Below, in pieces: positions 1 through 8,406 of a stretch of DNA of 64,000 nucleotides. The DNA comes from Empedobacter falsenii. GTDB lineage: Bacteria > Bacteroidota > Bacteroidia > Flavobacteriales > Weeksellaceae. The position numbers and the translations under genes were made by a program. Positions within the stretch are counted from its first letter, which is position 1. Every line of letters starts with the position of its first letter. The DNA lies in assembly GCF_013488205.1 (NCBI RefSeq), contig NZ_CP040908.1:1899876-1963875 (forward strand), given 5' to 3'. A model generated the notes under the pieces. It was not told the origin of the DNA, did no database searches, and saw nothing but the letters and a program-made list of their open reading frames with translations.

Positions 1-212
1 GCTATTTGTAAGTCAGGTTTTAAAAATGTGATTAATTCAAAAATTCTATCTTTTTCAGGATTCCATTGATCGTAACTCGTTTCATCTTTCCAATACAAGG
101 TCGAAAAAATGACACCAGCAATTCCGATTGCCAAGCCAAGAATCGTAAGAAATGTAAATCCTTTGTTCTTGATTGTATTTCTAAAATATATTTTAAGCCA
201 ATTATTAAGCAT
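1..212 (-). CDS. MacB-like ABC transporter permease, N-terminal fragment (cut by window edge)
   Basis: About 70 residues are visible. They begin at an ATG 2 bp after the stop of the neighbouring permease and run off the left edge. The segment has the amphipathic start and first membrane helix of a MacB/FtsX-type permease, and is about 91% identical in DNA to the start of the upstream paralogue (152 aligned bases, 14 differences). It is the last visible gene of the leftward exporter operon. Family membership is secure from the paralogy; the rest of the protein cannot be seen. Confidence 0.85.
   Translation of the reverse strand, partial: MLNNWLKIYFRNTIKNKGFTFLTILGLAIGIAGVIFSTLYWKDETSYDQWNPEKDRIFELITFLKPDLQI
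61..212. repeat. Copy 1 of a 152-bp duplicated gene start (partner 2484-2635)
   Basis: Positions 61-212 align without gaps to 2484-2635 with 14 mismatches. Both cover the first 50 codons of tandem permease genes. The conserved block encodes the first membrane helix, so recent duplication or gene conversion explains it better than selection on a regulatory site. Confidence 0.9.
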
Positions 213-214
213 AT

Positions 215-2635
215 TTATTCGTATTTCAGATAATTTAAACTATTGATTCGAGTAGCAGAATAAGCTTTTATTAAAACAACAATTAAGGTTAAACTCAATA
301 ATAAAATGAAAGCAAATACATAAATCCAGATTGAAATATCAATGCGATAAGCAAAGTTTTCTAACCATTTTTGCATCAGAAAATAACTTGGTAAAATCGC
401 AAGAGCAAAACCTATGAATGCGAAATAGATATATTGTTTGGATAAAATTCGTAGTAAAGAAGACGTTTCTGCGCCTAAAACTTTACGAATGGCTATTTCT
501 TTGTATTTACGTTCGATTGTGTATGACGAAAGCGCAAACAATCCAAATAATGCGATTGTTATCACAATAACATTTAAGATCTTGAACATCTTTTCTTGTT
601 TTGTGTAATTTTCATACGAACGCGCAAACTGTTTGTCTACAAATTCATATTCGAAAGGATAATCTTGATCAACTTTAGCTTTCCAAAACTTCTCGATATT
701 ATCTATGGTCTGTTTTGTATTATCAGTATCTACCTTAACCAAAACATCTTGTAAATTGTACGATAACCAATCAACAACTTTAAAATGGAAAAACATCATT
801 GGTCGTATTTTATTTTGCGGTTCTCCTAAATTGAAATCTTTTGTTACACCAATAAGCTTCAATTTTTGTCCATTCCATTCAAATTCATCATTCAGTTTCA
901 ACGTTTCTCCAAAATATTTTTTCGCGGTTTCATTTATTAATACATTCGAAATTGTATCGGACGAAATCATTGGATTTAAATCTCTTCCTTCTTTCAATTG
1001 AATTTTCATCATATCCAAAAAACCAAAATCAATTCCCATATTATCTGTCACCAATTGTTTTTCTTTTACTCGAAAACTTGTATTAGACATAGCTCCAAGA
1101 GAACCAAACTTGAATGCAGTAGCATTTACAGCTTGTACACCTTTAATTTTTAGTAAATCTTGTTTGAAACTGTTATAAAAATCAAACTTTTTATCAGCTA
1201 AATCTTGTCTTTTAAATGGAATACTGATTACTTGATTACCTGAGAAACCTAAATCTTTTTTTGAAATGTAATTCATTTGTTGAATAACAAGAGTTCCTGC
1301 TACAATAAAGAATGTAGCAATTGAAAATTGTAAAATCAACATTCCATTTCGTAACCAAATTCCATTTTTACTTCTTGAAAAATTACCTTTTAAAACGTTC
1401 AGTTCTTTAAAATTTGAAACATAAATAGCAGGAAAAATTCCAGCAATAACAACTACGATTACAAAAATTACAATCAAATATGGAATAAACGAAGTAATAT
1501 ACAATTCTAAATTTTTATCAATTAATTGATTATATGTAGGCAAAAAAACTTCAACAAAAGCTAATGCAACAATAAATGACAAAACTGTAGTTATTGTAGT
1601 TTCTATGATAAATTGTAAAACAATATTTCTTTTTGTAGCACCAACAACTTTTCTTATTCCAACTTCTTTCGCTCTTCTAATTGCTTGTGCAGTCGAAAGA
1701 TTTATATAATTGATAATCGATAAGATTAAGATTAAATAAGATAACCCTAAATTGATTTGTAAGAATAGTTTGTTTCCCATTCCTTCTGGTAATCGAGAAA
1801 ATTTTGCATTTAATCTTGAGTCGTTTAATGATTGAAACTTTACTGTTACTGGTTCATAAATCTTTACAAATTCTTTTACAGGTATCCCTTCGTTTTTTGC
1901 ATTTTTTAAAGTATTATTTTCATAAAAAAGTTGTGTTCCTAATTTTTCAACTTCTTCTTTATCAGCAGTATTTTTTAATTTGATAAATAATCCAGAACCA
2001 TAATTACCCCATTGATCTTTTGTGTCTTCTAAACGCGTATAGATATTTGAAATAACCATTTTAGGTTGAAAACTAGTATACTTGTTTGTTTTAAAAACTC
2101 CATAAATAGGCATTTTTCTACCATCAAAAGTTGTCAAAGTTTTTCCAACAGGATTTTCAGTACCAAAAATTTTAGCTGCTTCTTTTTCTTCTAATGCAAC
2201 ACCATATCTATTTTTTCGAAAATCATCTACACTTCCTTTTACAAACTTGAATGGAATAAAATCAAAAAAATTCTGATCTGTACTAGTAATTCCAGTAACA
2301 TAAACTTTTTTATTATCTACGTAAAAAGTTTCTTGTCCATACCAACCTTCAAACCAGCAATAACTTTCTATCTTATCTGATTTTTCTTTTAAGTAACGAG
2401 GCAAAGGTTCAACACTTGTAGGCCAAGTTTCACCACCTTTTTGAAATACAGTTAATGTTTCAAATACGCGATCAATATTTGGATTCCATTTATCGTAACT
2501 CGTTTCATCTTTCCAATATAAAGTCGAAAAAATAACACCAGCAATTCCGATAGCTAAACCAAGAATTGTAAGAAATGTAAACCCTTTGTTCTTGATCGTA
2601 TTTCTTAAATATATTTTAAACCAATTTTTTAGCAT
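215..2635 (-). CDS. MacB/FtsX-family ABC transporter permease (two MacB-PCD/FtsX halves)
   Basis: At 806 aa this is the full-length Bacteroidota type of MacB-like permease: an N-terminal helix (about residues 19-41), a periplasmic MacB core, an FtsX helix block (about 290-405), a second start helix near 430-450, a second periplasmic core, and a final three-helix FtsX block (about 685-795). Such proteins use mechanotransmission rather than moving substrate across the inner membrane, working with an ATPase and an HlyD adaptor to expel peptides, drugs or lipoproteins through an outer-membrane channel. The ATPase (3488-4198) and adaptor (4203-5444) lie upstream in the same operon. The substrate is unknown. 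Confidence 0.9.
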   Translation of the reverse strand: MLKNWFKIYLRNTIKNKGFTFLTILGLAIGIAGVIFSTLYWKDETSYDKWNPNIDRVFETLTVFQKGGETWPTSVEPLPRYLKEKSDKIESYCWFEGWYGQETFYVDNKKVYVTGITSTDQNFFDFIPFKFVKGSVDDFRKNRYGVALEEKEAAKIFGTENPVGKTLTTFDGRKMPIYGVFKTNKYTSFQPKMVISNIYTRLEDTKDQWGNYGSGLFIKLKNTADKEEVEKLGTQLFYENNTLKNAKNEGIPVKEFVKIYEPVTVKFQSLNDSRLNAKFSRLPEGMGNKLFLQINLGLSYLILILSIINYINLSTAQAIRRAKEVGIRKVVGATKRNIVLQFIIETTITTVLSFIVALAFVEVFLPTYNQLIDKNLELYITSFIPYLIVIFVIVVVIAGIFPAIYVSNFKELNVLKGNFSRSKNGIWLRNGMLILQFSIATFFIVAGTLVIQQMNYISKKDLGFSGNQVISIPFKRQDLADKKFDFYNSFKQDLLKIKGVQAVNATAFKFGSLGAMSNTSFRVKEKQLVTDNMGIDFGFLDMMKIQLKEGRDLNPMISSDTISNVLINETAKKYFGETLKLNDEFEWNGQKLKLIGVTKDFNLGEPQNKIRPMMFFHFKVVDWLSYNLQDVLVKVDTDNTKQTIDNIEKFWKAKVDQDYPFEYEFVDKQFARSYENYTKQEKMFKILNVIVITIALFGLFALSSYTIERKYKEIAIRKVLGAETSSLLRILSKQYIYFAFIGFALAILPSYFLMQKWLENFAYRIDISIWIYVFAFILLLSLTLIVVLIKAYSATRINSLNYLKYE

Positions 2636-2657
2636 CGATTATATTATTTTTTTCGAA

Positions 2658-3476
2658 TTAATAAGAATCACCATTTTCATTCAAAACTTTAGAAAGCTTA
2701 TCACGCTGAATTGTTATATCAGTTGGTAAACCTTTTATCGTAATTTTACTAGCCGTATTTGCATCTACTAAAAGTTTTTCTGAAACCCAACTTGTAATTG
2801 AAGAAGCATTATTTGCTATCAAATTTGCTCTTGTTGCATTCAGTTTTTTCAAGTCTGAAATGGATCCACTTGTCGCCTTTATATCTAATTGTTTAGTTTC
2901 TCCTTTTAAAGAAACTATTGCTCCATTTGAGATATTAATCGTTGTATTTTCTGAATTGATTTTTGATTCCCAAATAGATCCAGAACTCATTTTAGAAGTT
3001 ATAGTTTTAGAGGTGATATTTCCATTCAATTGAGCACCAGACGACAAATCAATCTCTAAATGATCGGTTTTTAGAGATTTAAAAACGATTTGTGCTCCTG
3101 AAGTTTCTTTAATTCTCAATACATTTGATTTAAAATTATCTTCAAACGAAATTTTTGAGCCAGAAGTCATCGAAATCTTTTCTAAAGCTATACCATAAAC
3201 ACTTATATCAATCTTTGAAATTGTAACATTTGGTTGGTTTTTAGTATCTATATAAACTTCTAAAACATTATTTTTTGTACTTGTAATAATGTAATTTAAA
3301 TTTTCTTTTTTATCTGTCTCGACAATTACTTTTGGAGAATCTGAGTTATAATAATTGATATTTACGCCTGATTTACCTATAATTTCGTTAAAATTTTCAA
3401 TATTTCTTGATTCTGTAACTTGAGCATTCAATAAGATTGTTGTCAAATTGAACAATAGAAGAATATAATTTTTCAT
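2658..3476 (-). CDS. Secreted GIN-domain (DUF2807) beta-helix protein in the exporter operon
   Basis: The 272-aa protein has a signal peptide (about residues 1-19, ending at an NAQ-type cleavage site), then short repeating strands rich in Ser, Gly, Ile and Asn typical of the GIN/DUF2807 'putative auto-transporter adhesin head' fold, a right-handed beta-helix. Its N-terminal half has the usual ISVYG-like and SGA/SGS turns. It is 11 bp downstream of the ATPase and 22 bp upstream of the permease, so it is co-transcribed with the exporter. GIN proteins are common in Bacteroidota but their function is unknown. A cell-envelope role tied to the transporter (cargo, sensor or accessory) is inference. 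Confidence 0.8.
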   Translation of the reverse strand: MKNYILLLFNLTTILLNAQVTESRNIENFNEIIGKSGVNINYYNSDSPKVIVETDKKENLNYIITSTKNNVLEVYIDTKNQPNVTISKIDISVYGIALEKISMTSGSKISFEDNFKSNVLRIKETSGAQIVFKSLKTDHLEIDLSSGAQLNGNITSKTITSKMSSGSIWESKINSENTTINISNGAIVSLKGETKQLDIKATSGSISDLKKLNATRANLIANNASSITSWVSEKLLVDANTASKITIKGLPTDITIQRDKLSKVLNENGDSY

Positions 3477-3487
3477 GGTTTGTCAAT

Positions 3488-4198
3488 TTAAATTTTAGTT
3501 TTCTCAAAAACATTTACATTTTTCTGATTCATTTTTTCAGAAAGAATTTCACCATCTTTCATGGTAATAATTTTATCAGAATAAGCCGCGTCATGAGCTG
3601 AATGCGTTACCATCAAAATTGTAGAACCTTGCGCATGTAAATCGGTCAAAAGCTCCATCACTTCATTTCCATTGATACTATCCAAATTTCCTGTTGGTTC
3701 ATCAGCCAAAATTATTTTAGGATTAATCACCAAGGCTCTTGCAACTGCAACACGTTGTTGTTGACCACCAGAAAGTTGCTGTGGATAATGTTGTAAACGA
3801 TGAACAATATTTAATTTTTCTGCAATTTCTTGTACTCGTTTTTTTCGTTCTGAGCTCGAAACTTTAGAATAAATCAAAGGCAATTCGATGTTATCATAAA
3901 CTGATAATTCATCAATTAAGTTGAAATTTTGGAAAATAAATCCTATATTTTCTTTTCTAACTTGAGAACGTTTCGATTCGTTTGCATTAGACATTTCAAG
4001 ATTATTCAACGCATAACTTCCTCCATTGAAAGAATCCAATAATCCAATAATATTCAATAATGTAGATTTTCCACAACCCGAAGGTCCCATGATGGAAATA
4101 AATTCTCCAGAATTGATTGTTAAATTAATCCCATTCAAAGCTTTTGTTTGAACATCTTCTGTAATAAATATTTTTGATAAGTTTTCTATTTTAATCAT
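3488..4198 (-). CDS. MacB/LolD-type ABC transporter ATP-binding protein
   Basis: A 236-aa nucleotide-binding subunit with every hallmark: Walker A GPSGCGKST (about residues 38-46), Q-loop FIFQNF, signature LSGGQQQR (about 142), Walker B ILADEPTGNLDS, and the switch His in MVTHSAH. Length and signature match the LolD/MacB/FtsE group that partners FtsX-type permeases. It starts 4 bp after the adaptor stop codon and is followed by the GIN protein and tandem permeases. It should energise the exporter at the cytoplasmic face of the inner membrane. It is a stand-alone subunit, not fused to a permease as in proteobacterial MacB. Confidence 0.95.
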   Translation of the reverse strand: MIKIENLSKIFITEDVQTKALNGINLTINSGEFISIMGPSGCGKSTLLNIIGLLDSFNGGSYALNNLEMSNANESKRSQVRKENIGFIFQNFNLIDELSVYDNIELPLIYSKVSSSERKKRVQEIAEKLNIVHRLQHYPQQLSGGQQQRVAVARALVINPKIILADEPTGNLDSINGNEVMELLTDLHAQGSTILMVTHSAHDAAYSDKIITMKDGEILSEKMNQKNVNVFEKTKI

Positions 4199-4202
4199 GA
4201 TG

Positions 4203-5444
4203 TTATTTTTTTATTGTTAATTCTTGTACTTCTTTATAATCTTCGTAATTCGAAATAATTACTTTTTCATTTGTTTTTAATCCTGAAATCACTTCGTAAA
4301 CACTCGGATTTTCTCTACCTAATTCAATTTTTCTACGTATTGCTTTATCGTTATTGATAACAAAAATCCACTTCCCTTGTGTCGTTGTATAAAAGGATCC
4401 TTTCGGAATAACTAATTTCTTTTCTTTTTCGGATAAAATCAACTTTACTCCTACGGATAAACCTTCTTGTAAATTTTCAGGAATTTTATCAATAAATTCT
4501 AATTCTGTTTTAAATTTTCCACTTTTTATTTCTGGAGAAATCTTAGTCACTTTTACTTTTATGATTTTTCCTTTAATTTCGATTTGTCCATATTGATTTT
4601 CCTGTATTCGATCCAAATAATATTCATCTACCATTGCAACTAATTTATATCCGCTTAGAATATCCACTTTTCCAATACTTTTTCCTGCTTCTATTGATTG
4701 TCCTAATGTCGCTTCAAAAGAGCTTAAACGACCAGTTTCAGGCGCTAGAACCAAAAAATTTTGTTTGTTTTTTCGAAGTGTTACCAAACTTTTTTGCATG
4801 ATAGATAAAGCTTCATTAATTTGTTTTAATTGAATCGAATTTGATTCACGTTCCTTAACCAAACTTTTCTGAATAATTGCTTTTCGTTCTTGCTGGTAGC
4901 GCATTTTTTCCTTTGTATTTTCCCATTCATTTTTCGCTAACACTTCCCTATCATACAGTTTTTGGTTCAATTCATAATCTAATTTTGATTGATTAAAATC
5001 GTGTTCAATTCCTACAAAATCCTTTGATAGATCCAATTCTTGATTCCGAATAGATAATTTTGCAACATTTAATTGATTCATTTGCTCGATAATTGCCGTT
5101 TCTTGTGTCAAAAAATTAAGTTCCGTATTCGGATTGTATAATCGTGCAATTGGCAAACCTTTTGTGACCATTTCTCCATTTTCTACAAATATTTCTTGAA
5201 CAGAACCACCTTCTATCACATTGATAAAGATTGAATTAATTGGTTCTATTTGTGCCTGAAAAACAACAAAATCTTCAAAATAATCTTCAGAAACGTCTTT
5301 TATCATCAATTCATTTGCACTTACAGTTAAAGTTCGCGGTGGATTCATCAAATAAAAACTCGAACCACCTAAAATAATGGTCGTTGCAGCAATTATTCCG
5401 AGGCGTTTATATTTTTTATTTTTTTGATTGATTTTCGTATCCAT
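4203..5444 (-). CDS. HlyD-family efflux periplasmic adaptor subunit
   Basis: 413 aa. A basic N-terminus precedes one membrane anchor (about residues 14-32). Then follow the first lipoyl half-motif, a long coiled-coil hairpin rich in Gln, Glu and Lys (about 105-225), the second lipoyl half (LAPETGRLS...), and beta-barrel and membrane-proximal domains with VIPKGSFYTT near the C-terminus. Membrane-fusion proteins bridge an inner-membrane transporter to an outer-membrane TolC-like channel. It is the first gene of the leftward operon and lies downstream of a candidate sigma-54 promoter. No TolC homologue is in the window; it may lie beyond the left edge. Confidence 0.92.
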   Translation of the reverse strand: MDTKINQKNKKYKRLGIIAATTIILGGSSFYLMNPPRTLTVSANELMIKDVSEDYFEDFVVFQAQIEPINSIFINVIEGGSVQEIFVENGEMVTKGLPIARLYNPNTELNFLTQETAIIEQMNQLNVAKLSIRNQELDLSKDFVGIEHDFNQSKLDYELNQKLYDREVLAKNEWENTKEKMRYQQERKAIIQKSLVKERESNSIQLKQINEALSIMQKSLVTLRKNKQNFLVLAPETGRLSSFEATLGQSIEAGKSIGKVDILSGYKLVAMVDEYYLDRIQENQYGQIEIKGKIIKVKVTKISPEIKSGKFKTELEFIDKIPENLQEGLSVGVKLILSEKEKKLVIPKGSFYTTTQGKWIFVINNDKAIRRKIELGRENPSVYEVISGLKTNEKVIISNYEDYKEVQELTIKK

Positions 5445-5503
5445 TATTTATTAAATTTACCAAACAGCCGTTTATTTATGGTTATTTTACTAATTATCAA
5501 TAC

Positions 5504-5518
5504 GTAATAAATGTGCCT
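5504..5518 (-). promoter_or_regulatory. Candidate sigma-54 (-24/-12) promoter of the exporter operon
   Basis: Read leftward, the sequence is AGGCACATTTATTAC. It keeps the invariant GG of the -24 element (GGCAC) with exactly ten bases to the -12 dinucleotide, which is AC where the consensus has GC, a single mismatch in TTGC. Initiation would fall near 5492, about 48 bases before the adaptor ATG at 5444. The palindromes at 5582-5619 then sit about 90-127 bases upstream, the usual distance for sigma-54 activator sites. No TAnnTTTG box competes in this interval. Confidence 0.6.
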
Positions 5519-5581
5519 AAAATTTATAATTTCTTAAAGCGTTGAAATCAATTCTTTTAAAAAATTATATAAAAAATAGAC

Positions 5582-5619
5582 TGTCCGAAAGCGAACACTT
5601 ATTTGTTCAGAAACGGACA
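5582..5619. promoter_or_regulatory. Two tandem 16-bp palindromes: predicted activator (UAS) sites for the NtrC-type regulator
   Basis: Site 1 (5582-5597) is TGTCCG AAAG CGAACA and site 2 (5604-5619) is TGTTCA GAAA CGGACA; both fit TGTYCG-N4-CGRACA. Their centres are 22 bp apart, two helical turns, so both present the same DNA face. They end immediately before the regulator's possible start codons (5621 or 5636), so bound regulator could also limit its own expression. Spacing and symmetry strongly suggest binding by the C-terminal Fis-type HTH of the adjacent regulator. Confidence 0.65.
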
Positions 5620-5635
5620 CATGACAAAACTGAAT

Positions 5636-6982
5636 ATGAAGAAAACTTTAGCCACTATACTGATTTTAGACGATCAAGAAGAAATATTAATTGCAAGTCG
5701 TCTACTTTTGAAACGTCAATTCGAAACTATTATCACTTGTTCTGATCCTAAAAAGATTCCACAAATCTTGGTAGAAAATGAAATTGATGTTGTTTTAATG
5801 GACATGAATTTTAGAACAGGTTATGAAGATGGAAAAGAAGGAATTTTTTGGCTGAAAGAGATTCAACATGCGCAACCAAAAACGAAAGTAATTTTGATGA
5901 CTTCCTATGGAAGTGTAGAAACTGCAGTTGAAGGTTTAAAATTGGGTGCGATTGATTATATTTTAAAACCTTGGGATAATGATAAGTTGGTTGATCTTAT
6001 AAAAGAAGAGATAAAACAGCGTAGAAAATCGAAGCAAATAAAAGAATCGAAAGAAAATAAGTTTTTTTATGGAAATTCTCCGAGTATCGAAAAAGTGTAT
6101 AAAATCACCAATAAAATTGCAAAAACTGATGCAACAATCTTAATTTTAGGTGAAAATGGAACAGGTAAATCAATTTTGGCAAAATCAATTCACGAAAATT
6201 CTACTCGAAATAATGAAAAATTTATTCATGTTGATTTAGGTTCTTTGAATGAGAATTTATTTGAAAGTGAGTTGTTTGGATATAAAAAAGGTGCGTTTAC
6301 CGATGCGAAAGAAGATACAATTGGTCGATTTGAAGCTGCAAATAATGGAACGATTTTTTTAGATGAAATTGGAAATTTACCAAATCATTTGCAAGCAAAA
6401 CTTTTGCAAGTCATTCAGAATAAAGAAATTATTCGTTTGGGAGAAAGTTCACCAAGAAAAGTTGATGTTCGTATAATTGTTGCTACGAATGTGAATCTTG
6501 AAAATTCAGTAAAAGAAGGTCATTTTAGAGAAGATTTATATTATCGAATCAATACAATTTCGGTTACAATGCCGAATCTTAGTGAACGAAAAGAAGATAT
6601 TAAACCTTTGATTGATTATTTTTTAGAACTTTATGCTGATAAATATGAGGTCGAAAAACCAGTTATTAATGAACAAATTTTGTATCAATTAGAAAACTAC
6701 GATTGGAACGGAAACATTCGAGAATTGCAAAATAGAATTGAACGTGCGGTTATTTTGGCTGAAGAAAATGAAATTACGATTGAAAATTTAGGTTTCACAA
6801 CATTTATTCCTCAAAAAATTACAGATAATTCAAATAATTTGAACGAAATAGAGCGAAATAAAATTGTAGAACGTTTACATTTTTTTGAAGGAAATATTAG
6901 TAAAACAGCCGAAAATTTAGGTGTTTCTCGTGCTGCTTTATATCGAAAATTAGAAAAATATAACATTACGAATTATAAATAA
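5636..6982 (+). CDS. Sigma-54-dependent NtrC-family response regulator
   Basis: 448 aa from ATG 5636 (ATG 5621 or TTG 5603 are possible, but 5603 lies inside the palindromes). A receiver domain has acidic residues in LDDQEE, phospho-acceptor Asp in VVLMDMNF and Lys in LKPW. The AAA+ domain has Walker A GENGTGKS, the sigma-54 contact loop written GAFTDA instead of GAFTGA, and Walker B GTIFLDEIG. A C-terminal Fis-type HTH (SKTAENLGVSRAALYRKL) follows. It converts kinase input into open-complex formation at sigma-54 promoters. Its stop overlaps the kinase start (TAATG), and it is divergent from the exporter operon, its probable target. Confidence 0.95.
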   Translation: MKKTLATILILDDQEEILIASRLLLKRQFETIITCSDPKKIPQILVENEIDVVLMDMNFRTGYEDGKEGIFWLKEIQHAQPKTKVILMTSYGSVETAVEGLKLGAIDYILKPWDNDKLVDLIKEEIKQRRKSKQIKESKENKFFYGNSPSIEKVYKITNKIAKTDATILILGENGTGKSILAKSIHENSTRNNEKFIHVDLGSLNENLFESELFGYKKGAFTDAKEDTIGRFEAANNGTIFLDEIGNLPNHLQAKLLQVIQNKEIIRLGESSPRKVDVRIIVATNVNLENSVKEGHFREDLYYRINTISVTMPNLSERKEDIKPLIDYFLELYADKYEVEKPVINEQILYQLENYDWNGNIRELQNRIERAVILAEENEITIENLGFTTFIPQKITDNSNNLNEIERNKIVERLHFFEGNISKTAENLGVSRAALYRKLEKYNITNYK

Positions 6983-8304
6983 TGAAACGCAATTCTCTTA
7001 TTTTTCAGTTAGTATTCAGAATACTTTTTTTAGCATTTGTTTTGTTTATGTTGGCTTTTATTGGAATCAAAAATTATTGGTTTTCATTTACATTTGTATG
7101 TATTATTACAATTGTTTCGATTACGGAAATAATTCATTTTTCTAAAAATTATCTTTCTAAAAATCAGAAAATTATAGATGCTTTATTGTACAATGACTTT
7201 AGCTTAAATATTAATCAAAATCAATATAAAAAAGACAATTCTGCATTAAAATTATATCATAAAATTAAAGAAGAACACGTTTTAAATTCGTCTAAAGAAA
7301 TCATTTATCATCAATTATTGAATGCCGTTCCGTTTGGTTTTTTGATTCTTAAAAAAGAAGAAAATGATCGAAAAATTATATTTATCAATCATCATTTTCA
7401 ACTAATATTTAGCGTTCCAAAATCAAGTTCGTGGAATTATCTAAAAAAATTGATTCCACAGTTTTGTGAAACTTTAGAAAATAAAGAATTTGATGATTTT
7501 AAAAGTACAATTGACATACAAATTAATGATGAAGAGCGACAAACTTATCTGATTCAGAACACAAAAACGTTGATTGCGCATGATGAATATGCGATTATTT
7601 TTATCGATTCGATTCAACGTGTGATTGATTCCACTGAAAAAGAGGCTTGGATGAATATTATGAAAGTCATTGCGCATGAAATTATCAATTCTTTGACGCC
7701 GATTTATTCATTAGCAAATACCACAAAAACTTATTTTGAAACTGACAATTTAGATAAGAATGATTATGATGATATTCGTTTGAGTTTAGACACAATTATG
7801 AATAGAAGTCAGCATTTACAGACATTTGTAGAGCAATATCGCCAATTGACCATGTTACCAAACCCTGTTAAATCAACTCAAAATTTATATGAAATTGTCC
7901 AAGGAATTGAACAATCTTTTTCGGCTGAATTTCATCAAAAAAATATTGTTTTTCAGAATTTAATTCCACAAAATATTGAAGTTGAAATTGATCGTATCTT
8001 ATTTGAACAAGTTTTGATTAACTTAATCAAAAATGCGATTTATTCATTAGAAAATGTAGAAACTAAATCTATTGAAATTTCATCGAAACAAACTGATAAT
8101 CGATTGCAAATTATTATTCAAGATTCTGGACAATTGATTGATGAAGAAATCATTTCCAAAATATTTTTACCTTTTTATACAACTCGAAAAGATGGTGCAG
8201 GAATTGGCTTAACACTTTCCAAAAACATTATAGAAGCGCACAAAGGTTATTTGTATTATCAACAAAATGATGGTGTAAAACGTTTTAATATAATTTTAAA
8301 GTAA
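6982..8304 (+). CDS. NtrY-like membrane sensor histidine kinase
   Basis: 440 aa. Two N-terminal membrane helices (about residues 8-55) with almost no loop between them suggest membrane or intracellular sensing. A PAS-like region follows (about 110-210), then an H-box AHEIINSLTPI (His near 233), N-box LINLIKNAIYSL and G-box GAGIGLTLSKNII of the HATPase domain. The HExxNSLTP form is that of the NtrY/HisKA kinases that pair with NtrC-type regulators. It overlaps the regulator stop by one base, implying translational coupling and cognate pairing. The signal is unknown; cell-envelope stress fits the exporter context but is inference. Confidence 0.93.
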   Translation: MKRNSLIFQLVFRILFLAFVLFMLAFIGIKNYWFSFTFVCIITIVSITEIIHFSKNYLSKNQKIIDALLYNDFSLNINQNQYKKDNSALKLYHKIKEEHVLNSSKEIIYHQLLNAVPFGFLILKKEENDRKIIFINHHFQLIFSVPKSSSWNYLKKLIPQFCETLENKEFDDFKSTIDIQINDEERQTYLIQNTKTLIAHDEYAIIFIDSIQRVIDSTEKEAWMNIMKVIAHEIINSLTPIYSLANTTKTYFETDNLDKNDYDDIRLSLDTIMNRSQHLQTFVEQYRQLTMLPNPVKSTQNLYEIVQGIEQSFSAEFHQKNIVFQNLIPQNIEVEIDRILFEQVLINLIKNAIYSLENVETKSIEISSKQTDNRLQIIIQDSGQLIDEEIISKIFLPFYTTRKDGAGIGLTLSKNIIEAHKGYLYYQQNDGVKRFNIILK

Positions 8305-8406
8305 CTGAAGAAGCTGAACAATTGGTAAAAAGTGTAACTTTAACTTCTAATTATATAATACTTTCTCGCCATAATCTTTGGAAATTTGTCCTAGAAAATT
8401 ACTGTT

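Noticed and set aside
1-2635. Assembly duplication artefact at the tandem permeases
   Set aside because: The duplicated starts differ at 14 of 152 positions and the following codons diverge, so they are true paralogues.
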